Origin: Sphingopyxis sp. BE259
GTDB taxonomy: Bacteria; Pseudomonadota; Alphaproteobacteria; Sphingomonadales; Sphingomonadaceae
Assembly (NCBI RefSeq): GCF_031457495.1
Contig: NZ_JAVDWM010000001.1
Coordinates: 3,274,001 to 3,338,000 of the forward strand
Length of the DNA stretch: 64,000 nt
Reading direction: 5' to 3'
A program made the position numbers and the translations under genes. Position 1 is the stretch's first letter. Each line of letters opens with the position of its first letter. Shown one piece after another: positions 17,142-25,590 of the stretch. Below the pieces are notes generated by a model. That model did not search any database. It saw only the letters and a program-made list of their open reading frames with translations, and was not told the origin of the DNA.

Positions 17142-17993
17142 ATGATCTGGAAAGCTATCGCATCGGCCGCCGCGGCCCTGACCCTCGCCGCGCCCGCGCT
17201 GGCGCAGGACAAGCCCGCTCCAGCGGCAAAGGTCAGCCTGACCCGGCTGGATTGCGGCACGGTGCGCGTCAACCGGCTCAATGCCTTTTCGGATACCCAG
17301 GCCTATCCCGGACAGAGCCGCGATCTGACCGTCGGCTGCTACCTGATCCGCCACGGCGATCAGTTGATGCTATGGGATCTTGGCTTGCCCAGCGCGCTCA
17401 AGGGCGCCGCGTTCACCACCAGCGGTGATATGTCGGCCTCGGTCGGCCGCACGCTCGTCGAACAGCTCGCCGAACTCAGCATCAAACCGGGCGACATCGA
17501 CGTCGTCGGGATCAGCCATTTTCATTTCGACCACATTGCCCAGCTCCCAGATTTTCCGGCTGCAAAGCTCTATATCGGCAAGAGCGACTGGGACTTGCTT
17601 ACCCAGAGCCCCCCGCCCGCCTTTGTCAATCCGGCGCCTTTCACGCATTGGATCAGCGGCGGCGGCAAGGTCGAGCCGGTCGCGCGCGACCAGGATGTTT
17701 TCGGCGACGGTAGCGTCGTGATGCTCGACATGCCCGGCCACACCCCGGGCCACCACGCCCTGCTCGTCCGCCTTGCGGGCATGGGCCCGGTACTGCTGAC
17801 CGGCGACCAGGCGCATTTTCAGGAAAATTACGACAGCAATGGCGTGCCGACCTTCAACACCAACCGTGCCGACACGCTCGCCTCGTTCGACCGCTTCAAG
17901 ACGCTGGCGAAAAATCTGAAGGCGACGGTGATCCTCCAGCACGAACCGCGCGACATCGGCAAGCTGCCCGCGTTTCCAAAGGCGGCCGAATAA
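17142..17993 (+). CDS. Exported metallo-beta-lactamase-fold hydrolase (lactonase-like)
   Basis: A 283-residue periplasmic protein. The signal peptide (residues 1-21) ends ALA before QDKPAP. The zinc motif is H126-x-H128-x-D130-H131 in SHFHFDH, with the distal His in MPGHTPGHH, the bridging Asp in LLTGDQAHF, and a final His in ILQHEP. The overall pattern resembles the AHL-lactonase/AttM-like group of MBL proteins, but the substrate is unproven. I chose the ATG at 17142, with GGAG 9 nt upstream, rather than the GTG at 17127. It sits between leuC and leuD, one nucleotide before the leuD ATG. Confidence 0.84.
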   Translation: MIWKAIASAAAALTLAAPALAQDKPAPAAKVSLTRLDCGTVRVNRLNAFSDTQAYPGQSRDLTVGCYLIRHGDQLMLWDLGLPSALKGAAFTTSGDMSASVGRTLVEQLAELSIKPGDIDVVGISHFHFDHIAQLPDFPAAKLYIGKSDWDLLTQSPPPAFVNPAPFTHWISGGGKVEPVARDQDVFGDGSVVMLDMPGHTPGHHALLVRLAGMGPVLLTGDQAHFQENYDSNGVPTFNTNRADTLASFDRFKTLAKNLKATVILQHEPRDIGKLPAFPKAAE

Positions 17994-17994
17994 A

Positions 17995-18588
17995 ATGACG
18001 CCCATCGAGAAAGTCGAAGGCCGCGCGATTCCGTTCGGGCTGAAGAATGTCGATACCGACGTGATCATCCCGGCCAAATGGCTGAAGACGATCAGCCGTG
18101 AAGGGCTTGGCCGGGGCGCGTTCGAAACGCTGCGTGCCGACCCCGACAATCTGTTCGACAGCCCCGAATTTGCGGGCGCGCCGATCCTGATCGCGGGCGA
18201 CAATTTCGGCTGCGGGTCGAGCCGCGAACATGCCGCCTGGGCGCTTGGCGACCTCGGCATCCGCGTTGTCATCGCGCCCAGCTACTCGGACATCTTCTCG
18301 GGCAATGCGGTCAAGAACGGCATCCTGCCCGTCGTCTTGCCGCAAGCGGCGATCGACCGGTTGATGGAGGTCGCAGCGACCGATCCGATCCATGTCGATC
18401 TCGACACCCAGACGGTAACGACGCCGTTCCAGGACCGTTTCGCCTTCGACATCGATCCGTTCCGCAAGATGTGCCTGCTGCAAGGGCTCGACGAGATTTC
18501 GCTGACCGAAAAAAGCGACGCGGCGATCGCGGCGCACGAACAGAAAATAGCAAAAACCCAGCCTTGGCTCACGCCGACGCTGGCATAA
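17995..18588 (+). CDS. leuD: 3-isopropylmalate dehydratase small subunit
   Basis: The 197-residue small subunit, partner of LeuC in leucine biosynthesis. The hallmark swivelling-domain motif [17 protein letters not shown] is present, as are the N-terminal [14 protein letters not shown] and the [15 protein letters not shown] segment. Length is typical. It begins 1 nt after the metallo-hydrolase stop and is followed 7 nt later by a quinone oxidoreductase gene. An AAGGAG site overlaps its own stop codon. The whole run is therefore likely one leuC-MBL-leuD-qor transcript. Confidence 0.96.
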   Translation: MTPIEKVEGRAIPFGLKNVDTDVIIPAKWLKTISREGLGRGAFETLRADPDNLFDSPEFAGAPILIAGDNFGCGSSREHAAWALGDLGIRVVIAPSYSDIFSGNAVKNGILPVVLPQAAIDRLMEVAATDPIHVDLDTQTVTTPFQDRFAFDIDPFRKMCLLQGLDEISLTEKSDAAIAAHEQKIAKTQPWLTPTLA

Positions 18589-18595
18589 GGAGAAG

Positions 18596-19594
18596 ATGAT
18601 GAAGGCTCTTTTGTCGACCGCCACCGGCGGCCCCGAAACGCTGACCCTGGGCGAATTGCCGCGGCCAACCGCAGGTCCGGGCCAGATCGTCATCGACGTC
18701 AAGGCCTGCGCGGTCAATTTCCCCGACACGCTGATCATCGAGGATAAATATCAGTTCAAACCCGCGCGCCCCTTTGCCCCGGGCGGCGAGGTCGCGGGCC
18801 TGGTTGCCGAGGTCGGCGAGGGCGTCACCGAATTCACGGTCGGCGACCGCGTCATCGCGGGCTGCGGCAATGGCGGCATGTCCGAAGCCGTCGCGGTGTC
18901 GGTGCATAATGTCTATCACCTGCCCCAGGCCCATGATTTCGCGGCGGGCGCTTCGCTGCTGATGACCTATGGCACCAGCATCCACGCGCTGGTCGATCGC
19001 GGCCACATTCAGGAAGGCGACACGCTGCTGGTCCTCGGCGCGTCGGGCGGGGTCGGGATCGCCGCGATCGAGCTGGGCAAGGCGTTCGGCGCGCGCGTCG
19101 TCGCGGGCGTTTCGAGCGAAGCCAAGGCCGAGGTCGCGCGCCAGGCGGGTGCCGACGCGGTCGTCGTCTATGGCTACCAGCCGTTCGACAAGGACGCGTC
19201 GAAGGCGCTCGCCGACAGCTTCAAGGCCGCGGTCGGCCCGAACGGCGCCAATCTGATCTATGACGCGGTCGGCGGCGATTATGCCGAACCGGCGCTGCGG
19301 TCGATCGCATGGGAGGGTCGTTATCTGGTGGTCGGTTTCCCCGCCGGTATCCCGCGGCTGCCGCTAAACCTGACCCTGCTCAAAAGCTGCGACGTCGCCG
19401 GGGTGTTCTGGGGCGCCTTTGTCGCGCGCGAACCGGCGCGCAACCGCGCCAATATCGCGCGGCTGTTCCAGCTGTGGGAACAGGGCAAGATCAACCCGCG
19501 GGTCACCGAGAGCTTCGCCCTCGCCGATGGCGGCAAAGCCATTGCCAAGCTGGGCGATCGCAGCGCGGTCGGCAAGCTGGTGGTCACAATCTGA
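18596..19594 (+). CDS. NAD(P)H:quinone oxidoreductase / zinc-type MDR dehydrogenase
   Basis: A 332-residue medium-chain dehydrogenase/reductase of the quinone oxidoreductase branch. An N-terminal GroES-like domain contains NFPDTLIIEDKYQ and FAPGGEVAGLVAEVGEGV. The cofactor Rossmann motif is LVLGASGGVGIAAIELGKAFGA. No structural zinc cysteines are visible, consistent with the zinc-free QOR type. Substrates may be quinones or alpha,beta-unsaturated carbonyls. AAGGAG precedes the tandem ATG ATG start (18596/18599). It ends the leucine gene run, although no role in leucine synthesis is known. Confidence 0.86.
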   Translation: MMKALLSTATGGPETLTLGELPRPTAGPGQIVIDVKACAVNFPDTLIIEDKYQFKPARPFAPGGEVAGLVAEVGEGVTEFTVGDRVIAGCGNGGMSEAVAVSVHNVYHLPQAHDFAAGASLLMTYGTSIHALVDRGHIQEGDTLLVLGASGGVGIAAIELGKAFGARVVAGVSSEAKAEVARQAGADAVVVYGYQPFDKDASKALADSFKAAVGPNGANLIYDAVGGDYAEPALRSIAWEGRYLVVGFPAGIPRLPLNLTLLKSCDVAGVFWGAFVAREPARNRANIARLFQLWEQGKINPRVTESFALADGGKAIAKLGDRSAVGKLVVTI

Positions 19595-19690
19595 CGCGAC
19601 TCGTCGCAACGATGCGCTGCGGTTAACCCTTTGGCAGGGGCCGCGTCCTATTGTCCGACGTCAGGACTGACTGGGCCATAGGGTGCAACG

Positions 19691-19984
19691 ATGGCGAATC
19701 GCCGCGTAAAGGTTGACGAAAGTAACGCGAGCATCGCGAATATTTCGCGCACCCGCCGCGCGCAGCTGGTGGCCGAGTTCGAGGGCGAACTGGGTATCGA
19801 CTACAAGGCCCGCGCCAAGGCCGCCGAGGCCGAACGCCGCTGGCAGGTTCGCAAGACTTTCATCGTGTGGACCGTCGCGCTGATCTTTTTCACCGTCGCG
19901 TGCCAGAAACTGTGGATCATGGGCCAGGACGTCGACAAGCCGTTCTCCGACCTCAATCCGATGGACAGCATCTTCGGCGAATAG
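19691..19984 (+). CDS. Small single-helix membrane protein of unknown function
   Basis: A 97-residue protein. A charged N-terminal two-thirds (rich in Arg, Lys, Glu; likely helical from about residue 35 to 55) is followed by one membrane helix, TFIVWTVALIFFTVACQKLWI. A short acidic tail ends NPMDSIFGE. The orientation is probably N-in. I do not recognise a family. It is convergent with sdhA, with 18 nt between stops, in the place where sdhB would normally lie in an sdhCDAB operon. Confidence 0.62.
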   Translation: MANRRVKVDESNASIANISRTRRAQLVAEFEGELGIDYKARAKAAEAERRWQVRKTFIVWTVALIFFTVACQKLWIMGQDVDKPFSDLNPMDSIFGE

Positions 19985-20002
19985 CCGAGACGGAGCCGGT
20001 CA

Positions 20003-21817
20003 TCAATAAACCCGCGCCTTCGGTTTGATATACTCCACATCATCCGACAGTGTATATTCGTGAACCGGGCGGTAATCGAGGCGGACGCCGCCGCCCTTGC
20101 CGCCCCAGCCGTCGAACCACGCCACGGTGTGCTTCATCCACTTGGCGTCGTCGCGGTTCGGGAAATCCTCGTGCGCGTGGGCGCCGCGGCTTTCCTTGCG
20201 GTTGAACGCCGAATGCATCGTCACCGTCGCCTGGCTGATCAGGTTGTCGAGCTCCAGCGTTTCGACCAGATCGGTATTCCAGATCAGGCTGCGGTCGGTG
20301 ATGCCGATGTCGTTCATCCGCTGATAGGTCTTGGTCAGCTTTTCCTTGCCCTCGGCCATCAGTTCATCGGTGCGGAACACCGCAGCGTGGGCCGACATGG
20401 CGCGCTGCATCTCCAGCCGGATTTCGGCGGTCGGCGAGCCACCCTTGGCATGGCGGAAATGGTCGAGACGGCCAAGCGCGAGGTCGGCGCTGCCCGCTGG
20501 CAGCGGCTGCTGCGCCGCGCCCGGTTTGATGATGTCGCGCAACCGATGCCCGGTGGCGCGGCCGAACACGACCAGATCGATCAGGCTGTTCGACCCCAAA
20601 CGGTTCGCACCATGCACCGACACGCAGGCGGCTTCACCGACCGCAAACAGGCCGGGAACGACGGTATCAGGGCCATCCTTGCCGAGCGTGACGACCTCGC
20701 CATGATAGTTACACGGAATGCCGCCCATATTATAATGGACCGTCGGCACCACCGGCAGCGGTTGCCGCGTCAGGTCGACGCCCGCGAACACCTTGCCGCT
20801 TTCGGTGATGCCGGGCAGCCGCTCGGCGAGCACCGCGGGATCGATATGATCGAGGTGCAGGAAAATATGGTCCTTGTGCGGGCCGACGCCGCGGCCTTCA
20901 CGGATTTCGAGCGCCATCGAGCGTGACACGACATCGCGCGACGCCAGATCCTTGGCCGACGGGGCATAGCGTTCCATGAACCGCTCGCCCTCGGAGTTGG
21001 TGAGATACCCGCCCTCGCCGCGCGCGCCTTCGGTGATCAGGACGCCTGCGCCATAGATGCCGGTCGGATGGAACTGGACGAACTCCATGTCCTGCAAAGG
21101 CAGCCCGGCGCGCAGCACCATGCCGCCGCCGTCGCCGGTGCAGGTGTGCGCCGAGGTCGCAGTGAAGTAGCTGCGGCCATACCCGCCGGTGGCCAGCACG
21201 ACAGCCTGCGAACGGAAGCGGTGAATGCTGCCGTCGTCCATGCACAGCGCAATGACGCCGCGGCACACCTTGCCGTCGGGGCCGTCTTCCATGATCAGAT
21301 CGAGCGCGAAATATTCGACAAAGAAGTCGGCGTCATACTTAAGCGACTGCTGGTACAGCGCGTGGAGCATCGCGTGGCCGGTGCGGTCCGCGGCGGCGGC
21401 GGTGCGCTGGACCGGCGGGCCTTCGCCCATATTCTGCATATGGCCACCGAACGGGCGCTGATAGATCGTGCCGTCGGCGTTGCGCGAAAAGGGCACCCCG
21501 GCATGTTCGAGCTCATACACCGCCTGCGGCGCTTCGCGGACCATATATTCGATCGCGTCCTGGTCGCCGAGCCAGTCGGAGCCCTTGACGGTGTCGTACA
21601 TATGCCATTGCCAATGGTCGGGCGAATTGTTGCCGAGCGATGCGGCGATGCCGCCCTGCGCCGCAACGGTGTGGCTGCGGGTCGGGAATACCTTGGTGAT
21701 GCACGCGGTCTTCAGCCCCGCTTCAGCCGAGCCCATCGTGGCGCGCAAGCCCGAGCCGCCGGCGCCGACGACGACGGTGTCATAGATATGGTCGATGATC
21801 TTGTAAGCGTCGGTCAT
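20003..21817 (-). CDS. sdhA: Succinate dehydrogenase flavoprotein subunit
   Basis: The 604-residue flavoprotein of complex II; it oxidises succinate to fumarate. The FAD Rossmann motif is [16 protein letters not shown]. The covalent-FAD histidine lies in [18 protein letters not shown]. The active-site and dicarboxylate-binding regions are [41 protein letters not shown] and [16 protein letters not shown]. The start at 21817 lies one base after the sdhD stop, so expression is coupled. The iron-sulfur subunit gene sdhB does not follow; a convergent small membrane protein gene lies there instead. Confidence 0.97.
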   Translation of the reverse strand: MTDAYKIIDHIYDTVVVGAGGSGLRATMGSAEAGLKTACITKVFPTRSHTVAAQGGIAASLGNNSPDHWQWHMYDTVKGSDWLGDQDAIEYMVREAPQAVYELEHAGVPFSRNADGTIYQRPFGGHMQNMGEGPPVQRTAAAADRTGHAMLHALYQQSLKYDADFFVEYFALDLIMEDGPDGKVCRGVIALCMDDGSIHRFRSQAVVLATGGYGRSYFTATSAHTCTGDGGGMVLRAGLPLQDMEFVQFHPTGIYGAGVLITEGARGEGGYLTNSEGERFMERYAPSAKDLASRDVVSRSMALEIREGRGVGPHKDHIFLHLDHIDPAVLAERLPGITESGKVFAGVDLTRQPLPVVPTVHYNMGGIPCNYHGEVVTLGKDGPDTVVPGLFAVGEAACVSVHGANRLGSNSLIDLVVFGRATGHRLRDIIKPGAAQQPLPAGSADLALGRLDHFRHAKGGSPTAEIRLEMQRAMSAHAAVFRTDELMAEGKEKLTKTYQRMNDIGITDRSLIWNTDLVETLELDNLISQATVTMHSAFNRKESRGAHAHEDFPNRDDAKWMKHTVAWFDGWGGKGGGVRLDYRPVHEYTLSDDVEYIKPKARVY

Positions 21818-21818
21818 G

Positions 21819-22220
21819 TCACATGCCCCCCGGGCCGGCCACGACGGGTGCCAGCGCAATCCGGACGATCGTGAAGATCCCGTAGGCGGCGCCGCCGATG
21901 GCGTAGAAATTGAGCAGAACGGTCGCGAGCAGCAGCATCGGCCCGTGAACATAATCCTCGAGCAGCACGGTCAGGCCCAGCCGCAGATGCCAGAAGACGC
22001 TGACCACCATCAGGATCAGCGCCAGCGCGACCATCGGGTTCGCCGCCCATCGCAGCACTGCGGCATGATCGCCGAGCGGCAGACGGATCAGCGACACGAC
22101 GAAAAAGCCGACGAGCAGGATGTTGCCGAGCGCGGTCAGCCGCTGTTGCAGCCAGTGCTGCGAGCCATGACCCGACGAGCCAAGACCACGGACTTTGCCG
22201 AGATGCGTGCCGTCGCCCAT
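21819..22220 (-). CDS. sdhD: Succinate dehydrogenase membrane anchor subunit
   Basis: The 133-residue hydrophobic anchor of complex II. It has three membrane helices (around residues 35-52, 62-84 and 97-120). The conserved heme/quinone region is [18 protein letters not shown], with His and the DY pair. Length fits the family. I chose the ATG at 22220 because its codon overlaps the sdhC stop (TGATG), the usual coupling. It ends one base before sdhA begins. Sequence conservation in this subunit is low, so the call rests mainly on context and the His...DY motif. Confidence 0.9.
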   Translation of the reverse strand: MGDGTHLGKVRGLGSSGHGSQHWLQQRLTALGNILLVGFFVVSLIRLPLGDHAAVLRWAANPMVALALILMVVSVFWHLRLGLTVLLEDYVHGPMLLLATVLLNFYAIGGAAYGIFTIVRIALAPVVAGPGGM

Positions 22221-22663
22221 CAGAGTGCCTCCGCCATGATATAAAGCCACGTCGCGGCGGTCGCGAACACGCCCGCGGCGATCACGACGGTCGACCACAG
22301 CTTGTTCGATTTCAGCTCATAGCCCGCGCCGGTGTCGAGCACGAAGTGACGCAGCCCCGAGAACAGATGCTGGAAAAACGCCCAGGTCAGCCCGACGAGG
22401 ACGATCTTGCCCAGGATGTTGGTGACCTGATGGAACAGGGTGATTTCGGGGCTGGGATCGTGCCACACACAGGCAACGAACGCCGCATAAGCCTCTGGTC
22501 CACCCGCGATGGCGCCAAGCCACCACAGGAACAGGCCGACCCCGGCAATCGCCAATCCATCCCCGCTGGCGCGGTGAAGGATCGATACCGCCATCGCGGG
22601 ACCCCATTTATATACCTGCAAATGCGGCGCGCGCGGGCGCGTATTTGGTTCGTTGCCAGCCAT
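22220..22663 (-). CDS. sdhC: Succinate dehydrogenase cytochrome b556 subunit
   Basis: The 147-residue cytochrome b subunit of complex II. The N-terminal signature is RPRAPHLQVYKW, then MAVSILHRASGDGL with the quinone-site Ser/Arg region. The heme-ligand helix is FFQHLFSGLRHFVLDTG. Three membrane helices are present (about residues 34-54, 80-100 and 122-144). It begins the sdhCDA run. The leader is in the 328-nt gap before the divergent cold-shock gene, which holds a perfect 15-bp inverted repeat. Confidence 0.95.
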   Translation of the reverse strand: MAGNEPNTRPRAPHLQVYKWGPAMAVSILHRASGDGLAIAGVGLFLWWLGAIAGGPEAYAAFVACVWHDPSPEITLFHQVTNILGKIVLVGLTWAFFQHLFSGLRHFVLDTGAGYELKSNKLWSTVVIAAGVFATAATWLYIMAEAL

Positions 22664-22991
22664 ATCAGCCCCGTTTCAAGACTCTCATCGGTCGATGGCC
22701 GCCGGTTTAGCGCCCCAGCCGCGATATGCAATTGCTTAGGGACAGAAGCCTGAAGACGGCCTGTCACGCTTTCGGCCCCTCATCGCGTGCGGATTTGCCC
22801 GGCGATCACCCCTATTTCTGTAAAATTGCCAAAAACCTTGACTTTTTGGCAATTTTATCTCACTTCAGGCTGGCTAACGTCGCCTGCGACGGAAATTTGA
22901 TGCCGACAGGCTGATACTTCCCTTCACGCGCTACCAGCTCCAAAGGCGCTTTTGCCCGAGGATCATCTGTTTTCGTGAAAGGAAACACCCC
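22664..22991. other. Divergent intergenic region between sdhC and the cold-shock gene
   Basis: A stretch of 328 nt without a supported gene, containing the upstream regions of both sdhCDA (minus) and the cold-shock gene (plus). The only conspicuous structure is the AT-rich inverted repeat at 22821-22857. The last part, ending GAAAGGAAACACCCC before the ATG, gives the cold-shock gene a strong ribosome site. I could not fix convincing -35/-10 pairs on either strand. Confidence 0.6.
22821..22857. promoter_or_regulatory. Perfect 15-bp AT-rich inverted repeat
   Basis: TAAAATTGCCAAAAA (22821-22835) and its exact reverse complement TTTTTGGCAATTTTA (22843-22857) flank the 7-nt loop CCTTGAC. It is strikingly AT-rich against the GC-rich background. 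It lies between the divergent sdhC and cold-shock promoters. It could be an operator, a protein-binding site, or a terminator-like hairpin in a long leader. A TTGACT, a possible -35 hexamer, spans the loop and the first base of the right arm. Role unproven. Confidence 0.75.
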
Positions 22992-23198
22992 ATGCCCATC
23001 GGCACCGTAAAATTCTTCAACACCGACAAAGGCTATGGCTTCATCGCCAACGAGGATGGCTCGGGCGACAGCTTCGTCCACATCACCGCCGTTGAGCGCG
23101 CCGGTATGTCGACGCTGAACAAGGAACAGCGCGTTTCGTACGAGCTGGAAACCGACCAGCGCGGCAAGACCTCGGCTGTCAATCTTCAGCCTGCCTGA
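22992..23198 (+). CDS. Cold-shock domain protein (CspA family)
   Basis: A 68-residue single-stranded nucleic-acid-binding protein with one cold-shock domain. RNP1 is KGYGFIAN and RNP2 is DSFVHITAVE. It begins PIGTVKFFNTDKGYGF, the standard family start. Such proteins melt RNA secondary structure and act as RNA chaperones in cold or stationary phase. The ATG follows GAAAGGAAAC. The long upstream gap may hold a regulated 5' leader, as in other csp genes. Two strong GC hairpins follow the stop. Confidence 0.95.
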   Translation: MPIGTVKFFNTDKGYGFIANEDGSGDSFVHITAVERAGMSTLNKEQRVSYELETDQRGKTSAVNLQPA

Positions 23199-23207
23199 AT
23201 GATTTCC

Positions 23208-23239
23208 GGTCCGGCGTCCTTTGGGCGCCGGGCCGGACC
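23208..23239 (+). terminator. GC-rich hairpin after the cold-shock gene
   Basis: GGTCCGGC (23208-23215) pairs with GCCGGACC (23232-23239), with further GGCG/CGCC pairing inside the loop. It starts 9 nt after the cold-shock stop codon. No T-run follows, so it may stabilise the mRNA end or act with the second hairpin at 23241. Confidence 0.55.
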
Positions 23240-23240
23240 A

Positions 23241-23263
23241 TCGCGGCGGTCAACCCGCCGCGA
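23241..23263. terminator. Perfect 9-bp hairpin between convergent genes
   Basis: TCGCGGCGG (23241-23249), loop TCAAC, CCGCCGCGA (23255-23263): a perfect stem lying 10 nt before the stop of the convergent membrane-protein gene. It would serve both directions as a terminator-like structure. No T-tract is present. Confidence 0.55.
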
Positions 23264-23272
23264 TCAGCACCG

Positions 23273-23779
23273 TCAGTCGCTCTTTTCGACGACGATATGC
23301 GGCCACTGCGCCGCCAGCCGATCGGCCCAGCGCTCATACGGCCACGGAATCACTTCCGCATCAAACCAGAACAGCCGGTCCCCGGCGCGGTCGTAGAGAT
23401 GCACCGCGTCATCGCTGTCATCCTGCCGGACGATCCGCAATTTGCCGATCTGCGAAGGATGAATGCGCCCTTCGTCACCGCCGCTGCTGCCGATCCGCCC
23501 CTGCCACCATACCAGGTCGCCCGTCACCGGATCGATCAAACTGCCGCGGTTCGGATTGGCCAGCATGTTGAGCCCGGCGCCGAACGCGATCAGCGCCCCG
23601 AACCCCTGCGCCAGCGGTACCAGCCACGGCGCACATTCGCGGCCATCGGCGCTGCAATTGTCGGCCGGGTCGATCACCGATCCCGCCCACAGAAACACCA
23701 GCCCTGTCGCCAGCAGCAACCACATCCGCACATCGGTCCGCGCACTGCGCCGATAGGATGGGATGTCTGCGCCGGTCAT
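23273..23779 (-). CDS. Membrane protein of unknown function with two helices
   Basis: A 168-residue protein. After a short polar N-terminus (TGADIPSYRRSARTDVR) come two membrane helices, MWLLLATGLVFLWAGSVI and LAQGFGALIAFGAGLNML, separated by a small loop with two cysteines (DNCSADGRECAPW). The C-terminal two-thirds is soluble, with a VWWQGRIG segment and tryptophan-rich WFDAEVIPWPYERW. I do not recognise a family. The start at 23779 is the first plausible ATG close to the divergent SleB-type gene; longer upstream reading would invade that gene. Confidence 0.65.
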   Translation of the reverse strand: MTGADIPSYRRSARTDVRMWLLLATGLVFLWAGSVIDPADNCSADGRECAPWLVPLAQGFGALIAFGAGLNMLANPNRGSLIDPVTGDLVWWQGRIGSSGGDEGRIHPSQIGKLRIVRQDDSDDAVHLYDRAGDRLFWFDAEVIPWPYERWADRLAAQWPHIVVEKSD

Positions 23780-23921
23780 CGCGCGATTGTATGCGAACGA
23801 CGTCAACAGGTCGCTAACGCCCCGCCGCGGCCCATCGCGCACGCACTGCAACATTTTATTGGCGTTTGCGCGTATAAGGGGGACGGACACCCCGTTTGCG
23901 CGAATCGGCGCGGGCGCGGCG

Positions 23922-25073
23922 ATGGAATTTGATGGACGCATGAAGCCCGAACTGAACCTGACCGCCCGTTCGACGTGGCGCGACCCGGCGCCGGAGAAAC
24001 CGGCGGGGCCGGGCCGCGCGTTTTGGGCGGCAATCATTGCGGTCATGGTGGTGGCCTGCCTTGCCTTCTTGCTATCGAGCGGACAGCTGCGCGCGCCCGC
24101 GGTGTTCGGCCCGTACAGCGTTTCGGTGCCGCTCGATTTTCGCGCCTACGACCCGGCGCGCTGGGCGATCATGAACGCCGGGGATTATGAAGACGCGCTG
24201 AAGATCGACCCCACGCTGCCCGATCCGGCGAGCGTCGGTTATGGCGATGCCGCGGCACTGCCCCCGACCGACCCGGCGCTGCTGCGCGACGAAGCCTTTG
24301 TCGGTCCGCCCGCCAAGCCCTATGTTTTTCGCGGGGTCACCGCGCTCGACCGCGAACGCGCGCATTATTGCCTGACCTCGGCGATCTATTACGAAGCGGC
24401 GTCGGAAACCGACGACGGGATGCGCGGCGTCGCGCAGACGGTGATCAACCGCGTCCGCCACCCCAGCTTTCCCAACACCGTGTGCGGCGTCGTGTTCCAG
24501 GGGTCGCAGCGCGCCGGGGTTTGCCAGTTCACCTTCAGCTGCGACGGCGCAATGGCGCGCAGCCCCAGCAAGCCCAACTGGCTGCGCGCCAGCCGCGTCG
24601 CGTCGGCGGCGCTGGGCGGCTATGTATTCCCTAGGGTCGGGCTTGCGACCCATTATCACACCCAGGCGATCTGGCCGCGCTGGGGCAAGAGCCTGGTAAT
24701 GACCAACATCGTCGGCGCGCATATCTTCCACCGCTGGCGCGGCCGCTGGGGAATGCCCGATGCCTTCCGCGCTCCGTACCTCGGCCGCGAACCGGTGCCC
24801 GGCCCCTATCTGCCGCTAGCCCAACAACTCGCGATCCTGAAGGGTCAGGGCATCGCCCCCGGCGCCGGCCCCGCACCGCTGCTTGCGGGTCCGGGCGTGC
24901 CCCTGCCCGATGTCGCCGCCGCGCCGTTGCCGGGGACAATGGCGCCCGCTGCGCCGGTCATCGCGCCGCCCGTCGCCGCGCCGGCCCCCACCCCGACCTA
25001 TACCGACCCGCGGCTCAACCAGTCGGGCCAGATCCGCGAAGAATTCCGCGGCAGCGGAGAGTGGAAACGTTGA
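23922..25073 (+). CDS. Cell-wall hydrolase, SleB/Hydrolase_2 family
   Basis: A protein of about 383 residues with an N-terminal cytoplasmic stretch, one membrane anchor (FWAAIIAVMVVACLAFLLSS) and a periplasmic SleB-type hydrolase domain. The domain is marked by YCLTSAIYYEAASETDDGM, RGVAQTVINRVRHPSFPNTVC and CQFTFSCDG, which include the catalytic Glu of these lytic enzymes. A Pro/Ala-rich low-complexity tail follows (last ~90 residues). It likely cleaves peptidoglycan during growth. The start is uncertain: ATG 23922 or ATG 23940; neither has a strong ribosome site. Confidence 0.82.
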   Translation: MEFDGRMKPELNLTARSTWRDPAPEKPAGPGRAFWAAIIAVMVVACLAFLLSSGQLRAPAVFGPYSVSVPLDFRAYDPARWAIMNAGDYEDALKIDPTLPDPASVGYGDAAALPPTDPALLRDEAFVGPPAKPYVFRGVTALDRERAHYCLTSAIYYEAASETDDGMRGVAQTVINRVRHPSFPNTVCGVVFQGSQRAGVCQFTFSCDGAMARSPSKPNWLRASRVASAALGGYVFPRVGLATHYHTQAIWPRWGKSLVMTNIVGAHIFHRWRGRWGMPDAFRAPYLGREPVPGPYLPLAQQLAILKGQGIAPGAGPAPLLAGPGVPLPDVAAAPLPGTMAPAAPVIAPPVAAPAPTPTYTDPRLNQSGQIREEFRGSGEWKR

Positions 25074-25116
25074 CGCAATCAGCCTAGTCTTCCTGCCACA
25101 GGATGAGGAGGCGACT

Positions 25117-25503
25117 ATGGGGCATGTCAAAGGCATCGGCGGACTGTTTTTCCGGGCGCGCGACCCCGACGCCCTGAACGCCTGGTACAAGGACCGGCTG
25201 GGCATCGGCGCCGGATGCAACGCCGACGAGAGCGGCCCGATCGACGAATGGACATGGGCTGTCGCCGCCGGGCCGCTGGTGTTCGCGCCGTTCAAGGCGG
25301 ACACCGATTATTTCCCCGCCGACCGCCAATATATGATCAACCTGCGCGTCGATGACCTCGACGCGGTGTTGGCCCCGTTTCACGCCGCGGGTGACGACGT
25401 CATCACCAAGGACGAATGGAACGATCCGGCGATCGGCCGCTTTGCCCGCGTCCATGACCCGGAGGGCAATCCGATCGAACTGTGGGAACCGCCCCAACCA
25501 TAA
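25117..25503 (+). CDS. VOC/glyoxalase-like domain protein
   Basis: A 128-residue protein of the vicinal-oxygen-chelate superfamily, with the two beta-alpha-beta-beta-beta units expected. The first starts GIGGLFFRARDPDALNAWYKDRL. The second contains MINLRVDDLDAVLAPFHAAGDDV and ends FARVHDPEGNPIELWEPP, with the metal-ligand Glu in IELWE. Small stand-alone VOC proteins include isomerases, dioxygenases and resistance proteins; the reaction cannot be fixed here. AGGATGAGGAGG gives a strong ribosome site. The palindromic repeat copy 2 follows the stop directly. Confidence 0.82.
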   Translation: MGHVKGIGGLFFRARDPDALNAWYKDRLGIGAGCNADESGPIDEWTWAVAAGPLVFAPFKADTDYFPADRQYMINLRVDDLDAVLAPFHAAGDDVITKDEWNDPAIGRFARVHDPEGNPIELWEPPQP

Positions 25504-25507
25504 TGGC

Positions 25508-25583
25508 CATCATTGCGAGCGCAGCGAAGCAATCCAGAGTGGCGTAAACCGCCCTGGATTGCTTCGCTGCGCTCGCAATGATG
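25508..25583. repeat. Palindromic intergenic repeat, family A copy 2 (perfect 30-bp arms)
   Basis: Left arm 25508-25537 and right arm 25554-25583 are exact reverse complements over 30 bp, beginning CATCATTGCGAGCGCAGC, with a 16-nt loop that itself has a GGCG/CGCC pair. It lies between the convergent VOC and HerA-like genes (stops 4 and 7 nt away), so it is positioned as a bidirectional terminator. It matches copies at 1437-1519 and 49504-49585. Confidence 0.93.
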
Positions 25584-25590
25584 CGTGTTG

